Positions 7,377 through 15,065 of a stretch of DNA of 40,292 nt are shown here, one piece after another. Position 1 is the stretch's first letter. Each line of letters begins with the position of its first letter. The DNA comes from VBDM01 sp035702665 (GTDB taxonomy: Bacteria; Pseudomonadota; Gammaproteobacteria; Burkholderiales; SG8-39): the NCBI GenBank assembly GCA_035702665.1, contig DASSQD010000112.1:1-40292 (forward strand). Reading direction: 5' to 3'. The position numbers were made by a program, and so were the translations under genes. The notes beneath the pieces are model-generated. The model was not told the DNA's origin. It ran no database searches and saw nothing but the letters and a program-made list of their open reading frames with translations.

Positions 7377-9137
7377 TCAGGCCAGCGGCTCGGGCTGCTT
7401 CAGGTAGCGCGCCTTGATCGCGGCCAGTGCGTGGAAGGTGAGGGCACCCACGGTCCCGGTCGGGTTGTAGCCGCCGTTCTGCGGGAAGGCGCTCGCGCCG
7501 ATCACGAACACGTTGGGCACGTCCCAGCTCTGGAGATATTTGTTCACCGCGCTGGTCGCGCGGTCCGCGCCCATGACCGCGCCGCCCGTGTTGTGCGTGC
7601 TCTGGTAGGGCACGATGCTGTACTTGCCGGTGCGCGGCGCGCCGGCGACCTTGGCCGCGCCCGCCGCCTTGGCGATTTCGACCGCCTTCTTCGTCAGGTA
7701 CTCCGACATCCGGTATTCGTTCTGGCGGAAGTCGAAGGTCATGCGCAGCAGCGGCAGGCCGTAGGCGTCGCGGTAGGTCGGGTCGAGGTCGAGACAGTTG
7801 CCGCGGTAGCTCTGGCAGGAGCCGTGGCAGGTGATGCCGAAGGCGCGGTTGTAGTAGCGCGCCACCGCCTTCTTCCATTCCCCGCCCCAGCGCGGCGTCC
7901 CCGGAGGGACCGGATGGAACTGGATCGGTCGCGCGCCCGCGCTCGCTGCGCCCATCCAGCCGCCGCCGATGAACCCCAGCCCCGTGTGATCGAAGTTGTC
8001 GCCGTCGAAGTCGTCGATCATGGTCGAGAGCGCGCCCGCGCCCATGAACTGGTTGAACACCTTGTCCTCGAAGAAGGCGGTGACCCCGCTCGTCGTCTGG
8101 TAGGCATAGTTGCGGCCGACGACGCCGGTGCCCGTGGCGGCGTCGTAAGGCTTGCCGATCCCGGAGAGCAGCATCAGCCGCACGTTGGAAAACACATAGG
8201 AGGTCAGCAGCACGAGGTCGGCCGGCTGCTCGAACTCGCGCCCGCGTGAATCGACGTAGGTGACCGAGACCGCGCGCTTCTTCTCGGAGTCGAGATTCAC
8301 CTTGATCACGCGGGCGAGGGTGCGCAGCTCGAAGTTCGGGCTCTTCATCAGCGCCGGCAGCACCGCCGTCTGCGGGCTCGCCTTGGCGCCCATTTCGCAG
8401 CCGAAGCGCTCGCAATAGCCGCAGTACACGCAGGCGCCCAGCGTCGCGCCGTAGGGGTTCGTGTACGGGCGCGTCATGTTCGCCGAGGGCGCGGGGAAGG
8501 GGTGGTAGCCCAGCTCGGCCGCGGCCTTGCCGTAGAGCGCGCCCGCGTAGGGCGTCTTCATCGGCGGGTTCGGATACTCGCGCGAGCGCGGGCCCTCGAA
8601 GGGATTGCCGCCCGGCTGGATCTGCCCCTTCAGGTTGCCGGCCTTGCCGCAGATGCCGTAGAGGTGTTCGAAGCGGTCGAAGTGCGGCTCGAGGTCGGCG
8701 TAGGTGACGCCCCAGTCCTGGCTGGTGCAGTCCTCGGAGAGCTGGGCGGCTCCGTAGCGCGCGAGCGTGCGGCTGCGCGTCTCGAAGTCCCAGGGCAGGA
8801 AGCGCCAGGTGACGCCGTTCCAGTGCACCGCGGCGCCCCCCACGCCCTCGCCGGGCAGGAACGACCCCATCTGGCGCATCGGCAGCGCCGTGTCGGCGGA
8901 GGAATTGCGGAAGGTCAGCGTCTCGCGCGACAGGTCCTGCATCAGCTCGTGCCGCACCGCGTAGCGCAGCTCGTCGTGCGCGTGCGGCATCTCGAAGTCC
9001 GGGTGAGTGTCGCGCCACGCGCCGCGCTCCAGGCCGACGACCTTCAAGCCCGTGTCGGCCAGTTCCTTCGCGAGGATGGTGCCGGTGAGTCCTACGCCGA
9101 CGGTGACGACGTCGACGGGCTTGAGCTTGGTGGCCAC
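7377..9137 (-). CDS. GMC-type FAD dehydrogenase large subunit with Fe-S cysteine motif (copy 1)
   Basis: A 586-residue protein, exactly the length of the downstream paralogue and collinear with it. It has the FAD motif GVGLTG, then GEGVGGAAVHWNG, the cysteine cluster CVYCGYCERFGC (C-x2-C-x2-C-x4-C) near residue 240, and C-terminal THNTGGAVMG and NGGYNPTGTVGAL. It starts with GTG at 9135-9137 behind a GGGGGAG site. It is the first gene of a three-gene unit (large, small, large). The FAD/Fe-S dehydrogenases of this group pass electrons to a cytochrome c subunit or quinone, but no cytochrome c gene is present here. The two copies differ mainly in surface segments and in the residues flanking the third cysteine. 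Confidence 0.9.
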   Translation of the reverse strand: MATKLKPVDVVTVGVGLTGTILAKELADTGLKVVGLERGAWRDTHPDFEMPHAHDELRYAVRHELMQDLSRETLTFRNSSADTALPMRQMGSFLPGEGVGGAAVHWNGVTWRFLPWDFETRSRTLARYGAAQLSEDCTSQDWGVTYADLEPHFDRFEHLYGICGKAGNLKGQIQPGGNPFEGPRSREYPNPPMKTPYAGALYGKAAAELGYHPFPAPSANMTRPYTNPYGATLGACVYCGYCERFGCEMGAKASPQTAVLPALMKSPNFELRTLARVIKVNLDSEKKRAVSVTYVDSRGREFEQPADLVLLTSYVFSNVRLMLLSGIGKPYDAATGTGVVGRNYAYQTTSGVTAFFEDKVFNQFMGAGALSTMIDDFDGDNFDHTGLGFIGGGWMGAASAGARPIQFHPVPPGTPRWGGEWKKAVARYYNRAFGITCHGSCQSYRGNCLDLDPTYRDAYGLPLLRMTFDFRQNEYRMSEYLTKKAVEIAKAAGAAKVAGAPRTGKYSIVPYQSTHNTGGAVMGADRATSAVNKYLQSWDVPNVFVIGASAFPQNGGYNPTGTVGALTFHALAAIKARYLKQPEPLA

Positions 9138-9210
9138 GCCCGTGCTCCCCCTTTCACAGGACGGGAGCCATCATACGCCCGCGGCGCCGGCCGCGCCGCA
9201 AGGAAGGCAA

Positions 9211-9561
9211 TCAGGGGACGTCGACGAACACCTCGTCCGAATATCCACTTTCCTTGCCCAGGGAGTTGGTCGCGGTGACGGCGAAGAAGTACCCGCGGGC
9301 GCCGGGGAGGCCGGTCACCGTGTATGTGGTCGCGGTCGAGACCAGGCCCTGGCCGAAGGGCTGCAGGTAGGTCCGCGAGGCGGGGCCGTAGTACACGCGG
9401 TACCCGGTCACGTTCGGCCCGGTCACCGGATTCCACTCCAGCCGCACCGCTCCGTTCGTCACCACCGCGGACGGCGAGGCGGACACCGGGGAGCGGCCGC
9501 CGCAAGACGCCATGAGCGCCACGGTTGCGAGCGGCAGCAGCAGACGTATGACGCGCGGCAT
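9211..9561 (-). CDS. Lipoprotein with one fibronectin type III domain
   Basis: A 116-residue protein. The signal peptide ends LMASC, so Cys20 is the likely lipid attachment site. Residues about 33-113 form one FN3 domain: VRLEWNPVTGPNVTGYRVYYG, then TYTVTGLPGARGYFFAVTA and NSLGKESGYSDEV, with the conserved Trp and Tyr positions. FN3 modules in bacteria usually mediate binding on surface or secreted proteins. This protein has nothing else, so its partner is unknown. The start codon lies only 9 nt from the earliest possible start of the divergent NRAMP gene. Confidence 0.85.
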   Translation of the reverse strand: MPRVIRLLLPLATVALMASCGGRSPVSASPSAVVTNGAVRLEWNPVTGPNVTGYRVYYGPASRTYLQPFGQGLVSTATTYTVTGLPGARGYFFAVTATNSLGKESGYSDEVFVDVP

Positions 9562-9570
9562 GGGAAGACG

Positions 9571-10938
9571 ATGAAAGAGCCAAAGAATATACCGGCGTCA
9601 TCGCGCCCCGGTATGAGAAAATCCCTACGCTCGCGGGCCCGTTCGGACTACATCAACGACTTGAACATGGAAGACGAGGACCTCGAGCGCACCCACGTTC
9701 CGCTGATCAAGAAGCTGGGACCGGGGCTCGTCACCGGCGCCGCCGACGACGATCCGAGCGGCATCGCCACCTACTCGCAGGCGGGCGCGCAGTACGGCTA
9801 CGGCCTCCTGTGGTCGGTGCTGTTCACGACGCCGCTCATGATCGGCATCCAGGTGGTGAGCGCGCGGATCGGCCGCGTCACGGGGCACGGCCTCGCCGCC
9901 AACATCCGCGAGCGCTTCCCGAAGCCGCTGCTCTACTTCATCGTGTCGCTGCTCCTGGTCGCGAACACCATCAACATCGCCGCCGACCTGGGGGCGATGG
10001 GCGACGCGCTGGTGCTGGTCGCCGGCGGCGAGAGCGAGATCTACGACGTGCTGTTCGCGCTGGTGTCGCTCACGCTGCAGATCTTCATCCCCTTCCCGCG
10101 CTACGCGCCGATCCTGAAGTGGCTCACGCTCGCGCTGTTCGCCTACGTCGGCGCGGTGCTGGTGGTGCACGTGTCGCTGTGGGACTCGCTGCTGGGGACG
10201 CTGCTGCCGACGGTGAGCTTCGACGGCAGCTACCTCGCGATCTTCGTCGCCGTGCTCGGCACCACCATCAGCCCGTATCTGTTCTTCTGGCAGGCGTCGC
10301 AGGAGGTCGAGGAGCAGCGCGCCACCCCAGGCCACGAGCCGCTGCGCGAGGCGCCCGCGCAGGCGCGCTCGCACCTCCAGCGCATCAAGCTCGACACGAC
10401 GCTCGGCATGATCTACTCGAACCTGATCGCCTTCTGCATCATGCTCACCACCGCGGTGACGCTGCACACGGCGGGCGTCACCGACATCCGCAGCGCGGCG
10501 CAGGCGGCCGAGGCGCTGCGCCCGCTCGCCGGCTCGTTTGCCTTTCTCCTGTTCGCGCTGGGCATTATCGGCACCGGCCTGCTCGCGGTGCCGATCCTCG
10601 CGGGCTCGGCGGCGTACGCCGTGGCCGAGACCTTCCGCTGGCCGATCGGGCTGGGGCTGACGCTCGCGCAGGCGCGCGGCTTCTACGCCATCCTCACCGT
10701 CGCCACCGTGCTCGGCGTCGCGATCGACCTCTACGGCGTCGACTCGATGCGGATGCTGGTGTGGGCGGCGATCGTCAACGGGATCATCTCCGTGCCGATC
10801 ATGGGCGTGATGATGCTGCTCGCGGCGAACCCCGCGGTGATGGGCCCTTTCGTGGTGAGCGGGCGCCTGAAGGCGCTCGGCTGGCTCGCCGTGGCCGTGA
10901 TGGCCGTGGCGGTGGTCGCGATGTTCGCGCTGATGTAG
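9571..10938 (+). CDS. NRAMP-family divalent metal transporter with altered metal-site motifs
   Basis: About 455 residues with eleven or so membrane helices, collinear with NRAMP/MntH proteins. The TM1 motif is DDDPSGIATYSQAG, where canonical MntH has DPGN-F-AT-x-x-QAG. The TM6 region is TTISPYLFFWQ, where MntH has M-P-H-N-L-Y. The Asp and Pro are kept, but the metal-coordinating Asn and Met positions are Gly and Ser. It belongs to an NRAMP-related subgroup whose ion may not be manganese. The start is uncertain: ATG 9571 (weak GGGAAG site), 9613 or 9667 are all in frame and differ only in a basic/acidic cytoplasmic tail. Confidence 0.85.
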   Translation: MKEPKNIPASSRPGMRKSLRSRARSDYINDLNMEDEDLERTHVPLIKKLGPGLVTGAADDDPSGIATYSQAGAQYGYGLLWSVLFTTPLMIGIQVVSARIGRVTGHGLAANIRERFPKPLLYFIVSLLLVANTINIAADLGAMGDALVLVAGGESEIYDVLFALVSLTLQIFIPFPRYAPILKWLTLALFAYVGAVLVVHVSLWDSLLGTLLPTVSFDGSYLAIFVAVLGTTISPYLFFWQASQEVEEQRATPGHEPLREAPAQARSHLQRIKLDTTLGMIYSNLIAFCIMLTTAVTLHTAGVTDIRSAAQAAEALRPLAGSFAFLLFALGIIGTGLLAVPILAGSAAYAVAETFRWPIGLGLTLAQARGFYAILTVATVLGVAIDLYGVDSMRMLVWAAIVNGIISVPIMGVMMLLAANPAVMGPFVVSGRLKALGWLAVAVMAVAVVAMFALM

Positions 10939-12183
10939 TTAGGCTGCGGCGCGCGGCGCCGCGGCGTCCTGGGCGAGGCGCACCGTCGCCGCAATCGCGT
11001 CGGCGACGTAGTCGAGGTTGCGCGAGTTCAGCGCCGCGACGCAGATGCGGCCCGACTCGATGCCGTACACCGAGAAGCGCTCGCGCATCGCGACCATCTG
11101 CTCGCGCGACAGCCCCGAGTAGGAGAAGATGCCGCGCTGTTGCAGGATGAAGCCGAAGTCGTCGGGGATGCGTTTCTTCAGGCGCTCGACCAGCTCCTTG
11201 CGCATCAGGCGCACCCGGTCGCGCATGCCCACGACCTCCTTCACCCACAGCGCGCGCAGCTCGGGAGAGGCAAGCACCGCGGCGACGATGCGCGCGCCGT
11301 GCGTCGGCGGATTGGAGTAGTTGGTGCGGATCATGCGCTTGAGGTTCGAGAGCACCTTCGCCGCCTCGCCCGAGTCGGAGGCGACGACCGACAGGGCGCC
11401 GACCCGCTCGCCGTAGAGCGAGAACGACTTGGAGAAGGACATCGCCACCAGCACGACCGGGAGCTCGCGGGCGAAGCGGCGCGCGACCTGCGCATCCTCC
11501 TCGACGCCGTCGCCGAAGCCCTGGTAGGCGAAGTCGAGGAAGGGGATGAGGCGGCGCTCGGCGACGATCTTGATGACCTCGTCCCATTGCTCGCCGCGGA
11601 TGTCCACCCCCGTCGGGTTGTGGCAGCAGGCGTGCAGCAGCAGCACCGAGCCCTTCGGGATCGCCCGCATGCCGGCGAGCATCTCGGCGAGCCGGATGCC
11701 GCGGGTGCGCGGATCGTAGTAGGGGTAGCTCTCGATGCGGAAGCCCGCCTCCTGGAACAGCGGGATGTGGTTGTCGTAGGTCGGATCGGACATCCAGACC
11801 GCGGCCTCGGGGGCGAAGCGCCGGATGAAGTCCGCGCCGACCTTCAGGCCGCCGGTGCCGCCCACGGCCTGGACAGTGGTGACCCGGCCCGCCGCCACCG
11901 CCGGGTGGTCGGGCCCGAAGAGCAGCGCCTGCACCTGGCGCACGTAGTCGGGAAAGCCGTCCATCGCGAGATAGGGGCGGGCGATCCCGGCCGCAGTGAG
12001 CGCGTCGTCGGCCTTCTTCACGCACTCGAGCAGCGGCACCTTGCCCTGGTCGTCGTAGTAGACGCCCACGCCGAGGTTGACCTTCTTGGGGTTGGGGTCG
12101 GCGACGAACGTCTCGGTTAGCCCCAGGATCGCGTCCCGGGGCGCCATCTTCACGTTGGCGAGCAGGCTTTCTTCGGCGGGCAT
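10939..12183 (-). CDS. Class I aromatic/aspartate aminotransferase (TyrB/AspC type)
   Basis: A 414-residue PLP enzyme, somewhat longer than the usual 397 because of an Ala/Arg tail. Family marks are DAILGLTETF near the N terminus, NLGVGVYYD, CHNPTG (residues 187-192), DFAYQGFGDG and SFSKSFSLYGERVG with the PLP lysine at Lys252. The late motif LNSRNLDYVADAI replaces the common AGRVN/GLN ending. It transfers amino groups between aspartate or aromatic amino acids and 2-oxo acids. The stop abuts the NRAMP stop; the two genes converge without a gap. A TATAAT sequence lies 47-52 nt upstream of the start. Confidence 0.92.
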   Translation of the reverse strand: MPAEESLLANVKMAPRDAILGLTETFVADPNPKKVNLGVGVYYDDQGKVPLLECVKKADDALTAAGIARPYLAMDGFPDYVRQVQALLFGPDHPAVAAGRVTTVQAVGGTGGLKVGADFIRRFAPEAAVWMSDPTYDNHIPLFQEAGFRIESYPYYDPRTRGIRLAEMLAGMRAIPKGSVLLLHACCHNPTGVDIRGEQWDEVIKIVAERRLIPFLDFAYQGFGDGVEEDAQVARRFARELPVVLVAMSFSKSFSLYGERVGALSVVASDSGEAAKVLSNLKRMIRTNYSNPPTHGARIVAAVLASPELRALWVKEVVGMRDRVRLMRKELVERLKKRIPDDFGFILQQRGIFSYSGLSREQMVAMRERFSVYGIESGRICVAALNSRNLDYVADAIAATVRLAQDAAAPRAAA

Positions 12184-12229
12184 TCTGTCGGTCGCTGGAA
12201 AAAATCGGTTGGCTCAGGAACTCGCTGCA

Positions 12230-12235
12230 ATTATA
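12230..12235 (-). promoter_or_regulatory. Candidate -10 box for the aminotransferase gene
   Basis: The minus strand carries a perfect TATAAT here, about 47 nt before the aminotransferase ATG. No recognisable -35 hexamer sits 16-18 nt upstream, so this is a partial promoter call. Confidence 0.4.
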
Positions 12236-12238
12236 CAA

Positions 12239-12427
12239 TCACACCATGCCGCGGCCCATCCACGGCCAATGGAACACCGCGCCGAGCAGCCATGACGTCG
12301 CGGCGGCGAGGAACACCAGGATGATCACCGCAGGTATCGACGCGATCGCCCATTTGACAAGAAGAACGACCATGGACCAGAAGGGAATCTTGACATCGAC
12401 CACGACGACTTCTCTCGCATCGCTCAC
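12239..12427 (-). CDS. Small single-span or two-span membrane protein, unknown function
   Basis: A 62-residue protein starting with GTG at 12425-12427 behind GGGAGA. The sequence begins with a short polar stretch REVVVVDVKIPFWSMVV and is then almost entirely hydrophobic (residues about 17-52), ending FHWPWMGRGMV. I recall very similar short proteins (E-x-V-V-V-D-[IV]-x-[IM]-P-F-W-S-M-V) in betaproteobacteria, which argues that it is real. No function is known to me. It is divergent from the dihydroxyphthalate-decarboxylase-like gene, 38 nt apart. Confidence 0.7.
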   Translation of the reverse strand: MSDAREVVVVDVKIPFWSMVVLLVKWAIASIPAVIILVFLAAATSWLLGAVFHWPWMGRGMV

Positions 12428-12465
12428 GGGGAGTCTCCCTGGGAAAAGCCACAGGTTACACCGGC

Positions 12466-13347
12466 ATGGCTAAGCCCGTGCGCATGCTGCTCGGCGATTA
12501 CCCGCTCACCCAGGCGCTCAAGAAGGGCGAGCTGAAGTCGGGCGCCGTCGCGCTGGAGTTCGCCGACGTCAAGACCGTGAGCACCGCGTTCAAGCGCGTG
12601 GTGCGCAACCTCGAGTTCGACTGCTCGGAGCTCGCGGTCGTCACCTTCCTCATGGCCAAGGCGTACGGCAAGCCGCTTTCGCTCCTGCCGGCGGTGGTCA
12701 TGGCGCGCTTCCAGCATCCGCACATCGTCTACAACATGGAGCGCGGGCCGCTCACGCCCGCCGACCTCGCCGGGCGCCGCGTCGGCACGCGCTCGTACAC
12801 GGTGACCACCTCGACCTGGCTGCGCGGCATCCTCGCCGACGACTACGGGGTCGATCTCAACCGGGTGAAATGGATCACCTTCGAGGAGCCGCACGTCGCC
12901 GAGTTCCGCGACCCGGCCTCGGTCGAGCGCGCCCCCGAGGGCAAGGAGCTGATGGAGATGCTCCTCTCGGGCGAGGTCGACGCGGCGATCCTCCCGGCCG
13001 TGCCCGCCGACCCGCGCCTGGTGCCCCTGATCCCGGACCCGTCCGCCGCGGCCGAGGCGTGGCGGAAGAAGTACAACGCGATCCAGGTCAACCACATGGT
13101 GGTGGTCAAGGAGTCGCTGTCGAAATCGGACCCCGGCGCGGTGCGCGAGATCTACCGGCTGCTCATGGAGAGCAAGAAGGCCGCGAAGCTGCCCAGGCCG
13201 GGCGAGGTCGACGTCAACCCCTTCGGGGTCGAGGCCAACCGGCGCAACCTCGAGGTCGTCATCGACACCGTCTATCGCCAGCGCATGATTCCGCGCCGCT
13301 TCTCGGTGGACGAGCTGTTCGACGACGTGACCCGGGCGCTGGGCTAA
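12466..13347 (+). CDS. 4,5-dihydroxyphthalate decarboxylase-like / substrate-binding-fold protein
   Basis: A 293-residue cytoplasmic protein without a signal peptide. The sequence resembles Pht5-type 4,5-dihydroxyphthalate decarboxylases, which have a periplasmic-binding-protein-like fold. Matching features are an opening L-x-x-D-Y-P-L-T-Q-A-L, VVRNLEFDCSELAVVTF, P-A-V-V-M-A-R-F-Q-H-P-H, LAGRRVGTRSYTVTTSTWLRGIL and a hydrophobic MVVVKESL. Some relatives are annotated as ABC binding proteins, but the lack of a signal peptide speaks for an enzyme. It is followed 20 nt later by LigJ. Phthalate degradation would feed 4,5-dihydroxyphthalate through such a decarboxylase into protocatechuate, so the pairing is biochemically sensible. 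Confidence 0.7.
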   Translation: MAKPVRMLLGDYPLTQALKKGELKSGAVALEFADVKTVSTAFKRVVRNLEFDCSELAVVTFLMAKAYGKPLSLLPAVVMARFQHPHIVYNMERGPLTPADLAGRRVGTRSYTVTTSTWLRGILADDYGVDLNRVKWITFEEPHVAEFRDPASVERAPEGKELMEMLLSGEVDAAILPAVPADPRLVPLIPDPSAAAEAWRKKYNAIQVNHMVVVKESLSKSDPGAVREIYRLLMESKKAAKLPRPGEVDVNPFGVEANRRNLEVVIDTVYRQRMIPRRFSVDELFDDVTRALG

Positions 13348-13367
13348 AGACTGGAGAAAGAGACTCG

Positions 13368-14396
13368 ATGATCATCGATTGCCACGGACACTACACCACC
13401 GCCCCCAAGCAGCTCGAGGAGTGGCGCAAGCGCCAGATCGCCGCGCTCGAGGACGCGAAGCACGCGCCTTCCAAGGGCGCGCTCGGCATCTCGGACGACG
13501 AGATCCGCCAGAGCCTGGAGGGCGCGCAGCTGAAGCAGCAAAGGGAGCGCGGCACCGACCTCACCATCTTCTCGCCGCGCGCGATGGGGATGAGCCACCA
13601 CATCGGCAACGAGACGACCAGCCGCCACTGGACCGAGCACTGCAACGAGATGATCCACCGCGTGTGCACGCTCTACCCCGAGAACTTCGTCGGCGTGTGC
13701 CAGCTGCCGCAGAGCCCGGGCGTCTCGCCGAAGAACTGCGTTCCCGAGCTCGAGCGCTGCGTGCGCGAGTTCGGCTTCATCGGCTGCAACCTCAACCCCG
13801 ACACCTCGGGCGGCTACTGGAAGGACCCGCCGCTCACCGACAAGTGGTGGTATCCGCTCTACGAGAAGATGGTCGAGCTGGACGTCCCCGCGATGGTCCA
13901 CGTGAGCGCGTCCTGCAACCCCGCCTTTCACGGCACCGGCGCGCACTACATCAACGGCGACACCACCGCGTTCATGCAGTTCATCACCGGCGACCTGTTC
14001 CGCGATTTCCCGACGCTGAAGTTCATCATCCCGCACGGCGGCGGCGCCGTGCCCTACCACTGGGGCCGCTACCGCGGGCTCGCGCAGGACATGAAGCGGC
14101 CGCCGCTGAAGGAAGCGCTGCTGGGCAACGTGTTCTTCGACACCTGCGTCTACCACCAGCCGGGCATCGACCTGCTGCTGCGCGTGATCCCCGCGGACAA
14201 CATCCTGTTCGCCTCCGAGATGGTCGGCGCGGTGAAGGGCGTCGATCCGGAGACCGGCTTCAACTACGACGACACCAAGCGCTACGTCGACGCGGCCAAG
14301 GGCCTCTCGGCTGCGGACAAGGAGAAGATCTTTTCCGGCAACGCGCGGAAGGTGTACGCGCGGCTGGCGAAGCGCGCTATTTCTTCTCGGGTGTAG
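13368..14396 (+). CDS. ligJ: 4-oxalomesaconate hydratase (LigJ type)
   Basis: A 342-residue amidohydrolase-superfamily enzyme matching LigJ over its whole length. It opens MIIDCHGHYTTAPK and carries DLTIFSPRA, CQLPQSPGV, GCNLNPDTSGG, VHVSASCN, IPHGGGAVPYHWGR and FASEMVGAVKG. The likely zinc ligands are His6, His8, His178 and Glu284. In the protocatechuate 4,5-cleavage (meta) pathway LigJ hydrates 4-oxalomesaconate to 4-carboxy-4-hydroxy-2-oxoadipate. The start at 13368 follows TGGAGAAAGAG. It forms a two-gene unit with the decarboxylase-like gene. The other lig genes (dioxygenase, LigC, LigI, LigK) are not in the window. The end overlaps the convergent next gene by 20 nt. Confidence 0.88.
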   Translation: MIIDCHGHYTTAPKQLEEWRKRQIAALEDAKHAPSKGALGISDDEIRQSLEGAQLKQQRERGTDLTIFSPRAMGMSHHIGNETTSRHWTEHCNEMIHRVCTLYPENFVGVCQLPQSPGVSPKNCVPELERCVREFGFIGCNLNPDTSGGYWKDPPLTDKWWYPLYEKMVELDVPAMVHVSASCNPAFHGTGAHYINGDTTAFMQFITGDLFRDFPTLKFIIPHGGGAVPYHWGRYRGLAQDMKRPPLKEALLGNVFFDTCVYHQPGIDLLLRVIPADNILFASEMVGAVKGVDPETGFNYDDTKRYVDAAKGLSAADKEKIFSGNARKVYARLAKRAISSRV

Positions 14397-14850
14397 CGGG
14401 CTGCGTCGCGGGTGCGGCAGGCGCCGCGCCGGGTGCCGCGGCGGCGGGCTCGGCGGGCTTGGTCGGCACGACGATTCCCGGCGCGAGCGGGATCTCCTCG
14501 ACCGCGGTCACCCTGTCGACGTAGTAGCGGGTCTCGCCGAAGCAGGAGGTCGGGATGCCGACCTTCTCCTCGTAGTGCAGCGAGACGCGCTTGCCCATCA
14601 CCTTGTTGATCTGCGCGGCGACGTTGTCGTCCCAGACCGTGAAATTGAATTTTTCCGAGGTCGTGCCCGGCATCGACACCATCGCCATCTCGCCTTCCCA
14701 GGTCTTGCACAGCCAGCCCTTGCTCGAGAACTTCTGCACCCAGCCGGCCCGCTCGCCGCTCGAGTAGTTCCAGAACGTGATCACCAGAACGTAGCCGGCG
14801 ACGACGGCGAGCACGGCTACCGCGAACAGGAAGGCGTTTCGGATCGGCAT
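14377..14850 (-). CDS. Membrane-anchored protein of unknown function with Ala/Pro-rich tail
   Basis: A 157-residue protein. An N-terminal transmembrane helix (residues about 6-28, FLFAVAVLAVVAGYVLVITFW) is followed by a compact domain with S-S-K-G-W-L-C-K-T-W-E-G-E-M-A-M, a segment FNFTVWDDNVAAQIN, then GKRVSLHYEEKVGIPTSCFGETRYYVD, and an Ala/Pro-rich C-terminal tail. Two cysteines may form a disulfide in the periplasm. Short proteins with this W-x-C-K-T-W-E-G-E pattern occur in many proteobacteria without a known role. The start follows GGGAGAACGAACC. The last 20 nt overlap the convergent ligJ. Confidence 0.75.
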   Translation of the reverse strand: MPIRNAFLFAVAVLAVVAGYVLVITFWNYSSGERAGWVQKFSSKGWLCKTWEGEMAMVSMPGTTSEKFNFTVWDDNVAAQINKVMGKRVSLHYEEKVGIPTSCFGETRYYVDRVTAVEEIPLAPGIVVPTKPAEPAAAAPGAAPAAPATQPATPEKK

Positions 14851-14874
14851 GGTTCGTTCTCCCGCTGTGGCCGC

Positions 14875-14880
14875 TATGAT
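14875..14880 (+). promoter_or_regulatory. Candidate -10 box (TATGAT) for the leader/membrane/VWA unit
   Basis: TATGAT matches the -10 consensus at five of six positions. A start of transcription about 7 nt later would place the downstream hairpin and the strong AGGAGG in the 5' leader. No convincing -35 hexamer is seen. Confidence 0.3.
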
Positions 14881-14905
14881 AGAGCTTACCGGCGCGCGGC
14901 GCGAT

Positions 14906-14927
14906 CCTGTCGTCTGTATACGACAGG
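14906..14927 (+). promoter_or_regulatory. Perfect 8-bp inverted repeat overlapping a Shine-Dalgarno sequence
   Basis: The arms CCTGTCGT (14906-14913) and ACGACAGG (14920-14927) are perfect complements around the six-base spacer CTGTAT. The right arm includes the first three bases of AGGAGG at 14925-14930. As RNA it would be a hairpin that can hide the ribosome site; as DNA it could be an operator for a dimeric repressor. It lies between two divergent genes. Confidence 0.45.
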
Positions 14928-14940
14928 AGGCGCGGTAAAA

Positions 14941-15051
14941 ATGAGCAATGAGATCAAAACATTCCTGTTCCACCTTCGCGGTTCGAGAAATAGTCCCGAA
15001 ATAGCGGTGGCGCGGGGCGTCCGGCTGATCTATCGTATTCCGTTGTCCTGA
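14941..15051 (+). CDS. Possible 36-codon leader ORF
   Basis: An ATG 10 nt after AGGAGG opens a 36-residue peptide beginning MSNEIKTFLFHLRGSRNSPE and ending 14 nt before the start of the large membrane protein. Codon usage is AT-rich and unlike the neighbours, so this may be a leader peptide or an accident. The strong ribosome site and the spacing are the only positive evidence. Confidence 0.28.
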   Translation: MSNEIKTFLFHLRGSRNSPEIAVARGVRLIYRIPLS

Positions 15052-15065
15052 CGCCGGGAGGTCTC

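Noticed and set aside
4804..9018. One continuous 1,404-codon minus-strand frame
   Set aside because: Only the last 586 codons are a real protein; the upstream part is an out-of-frame reading of the small subunit and the first large subunit. The GTG at 6562-6564 matches the paralogue start.
12199..12204. Run of six A near the aminotransferase start
   Set aside because: No GC-rich stem precedes it on the relevant strand, and it sits in the 5' leader of the gene.
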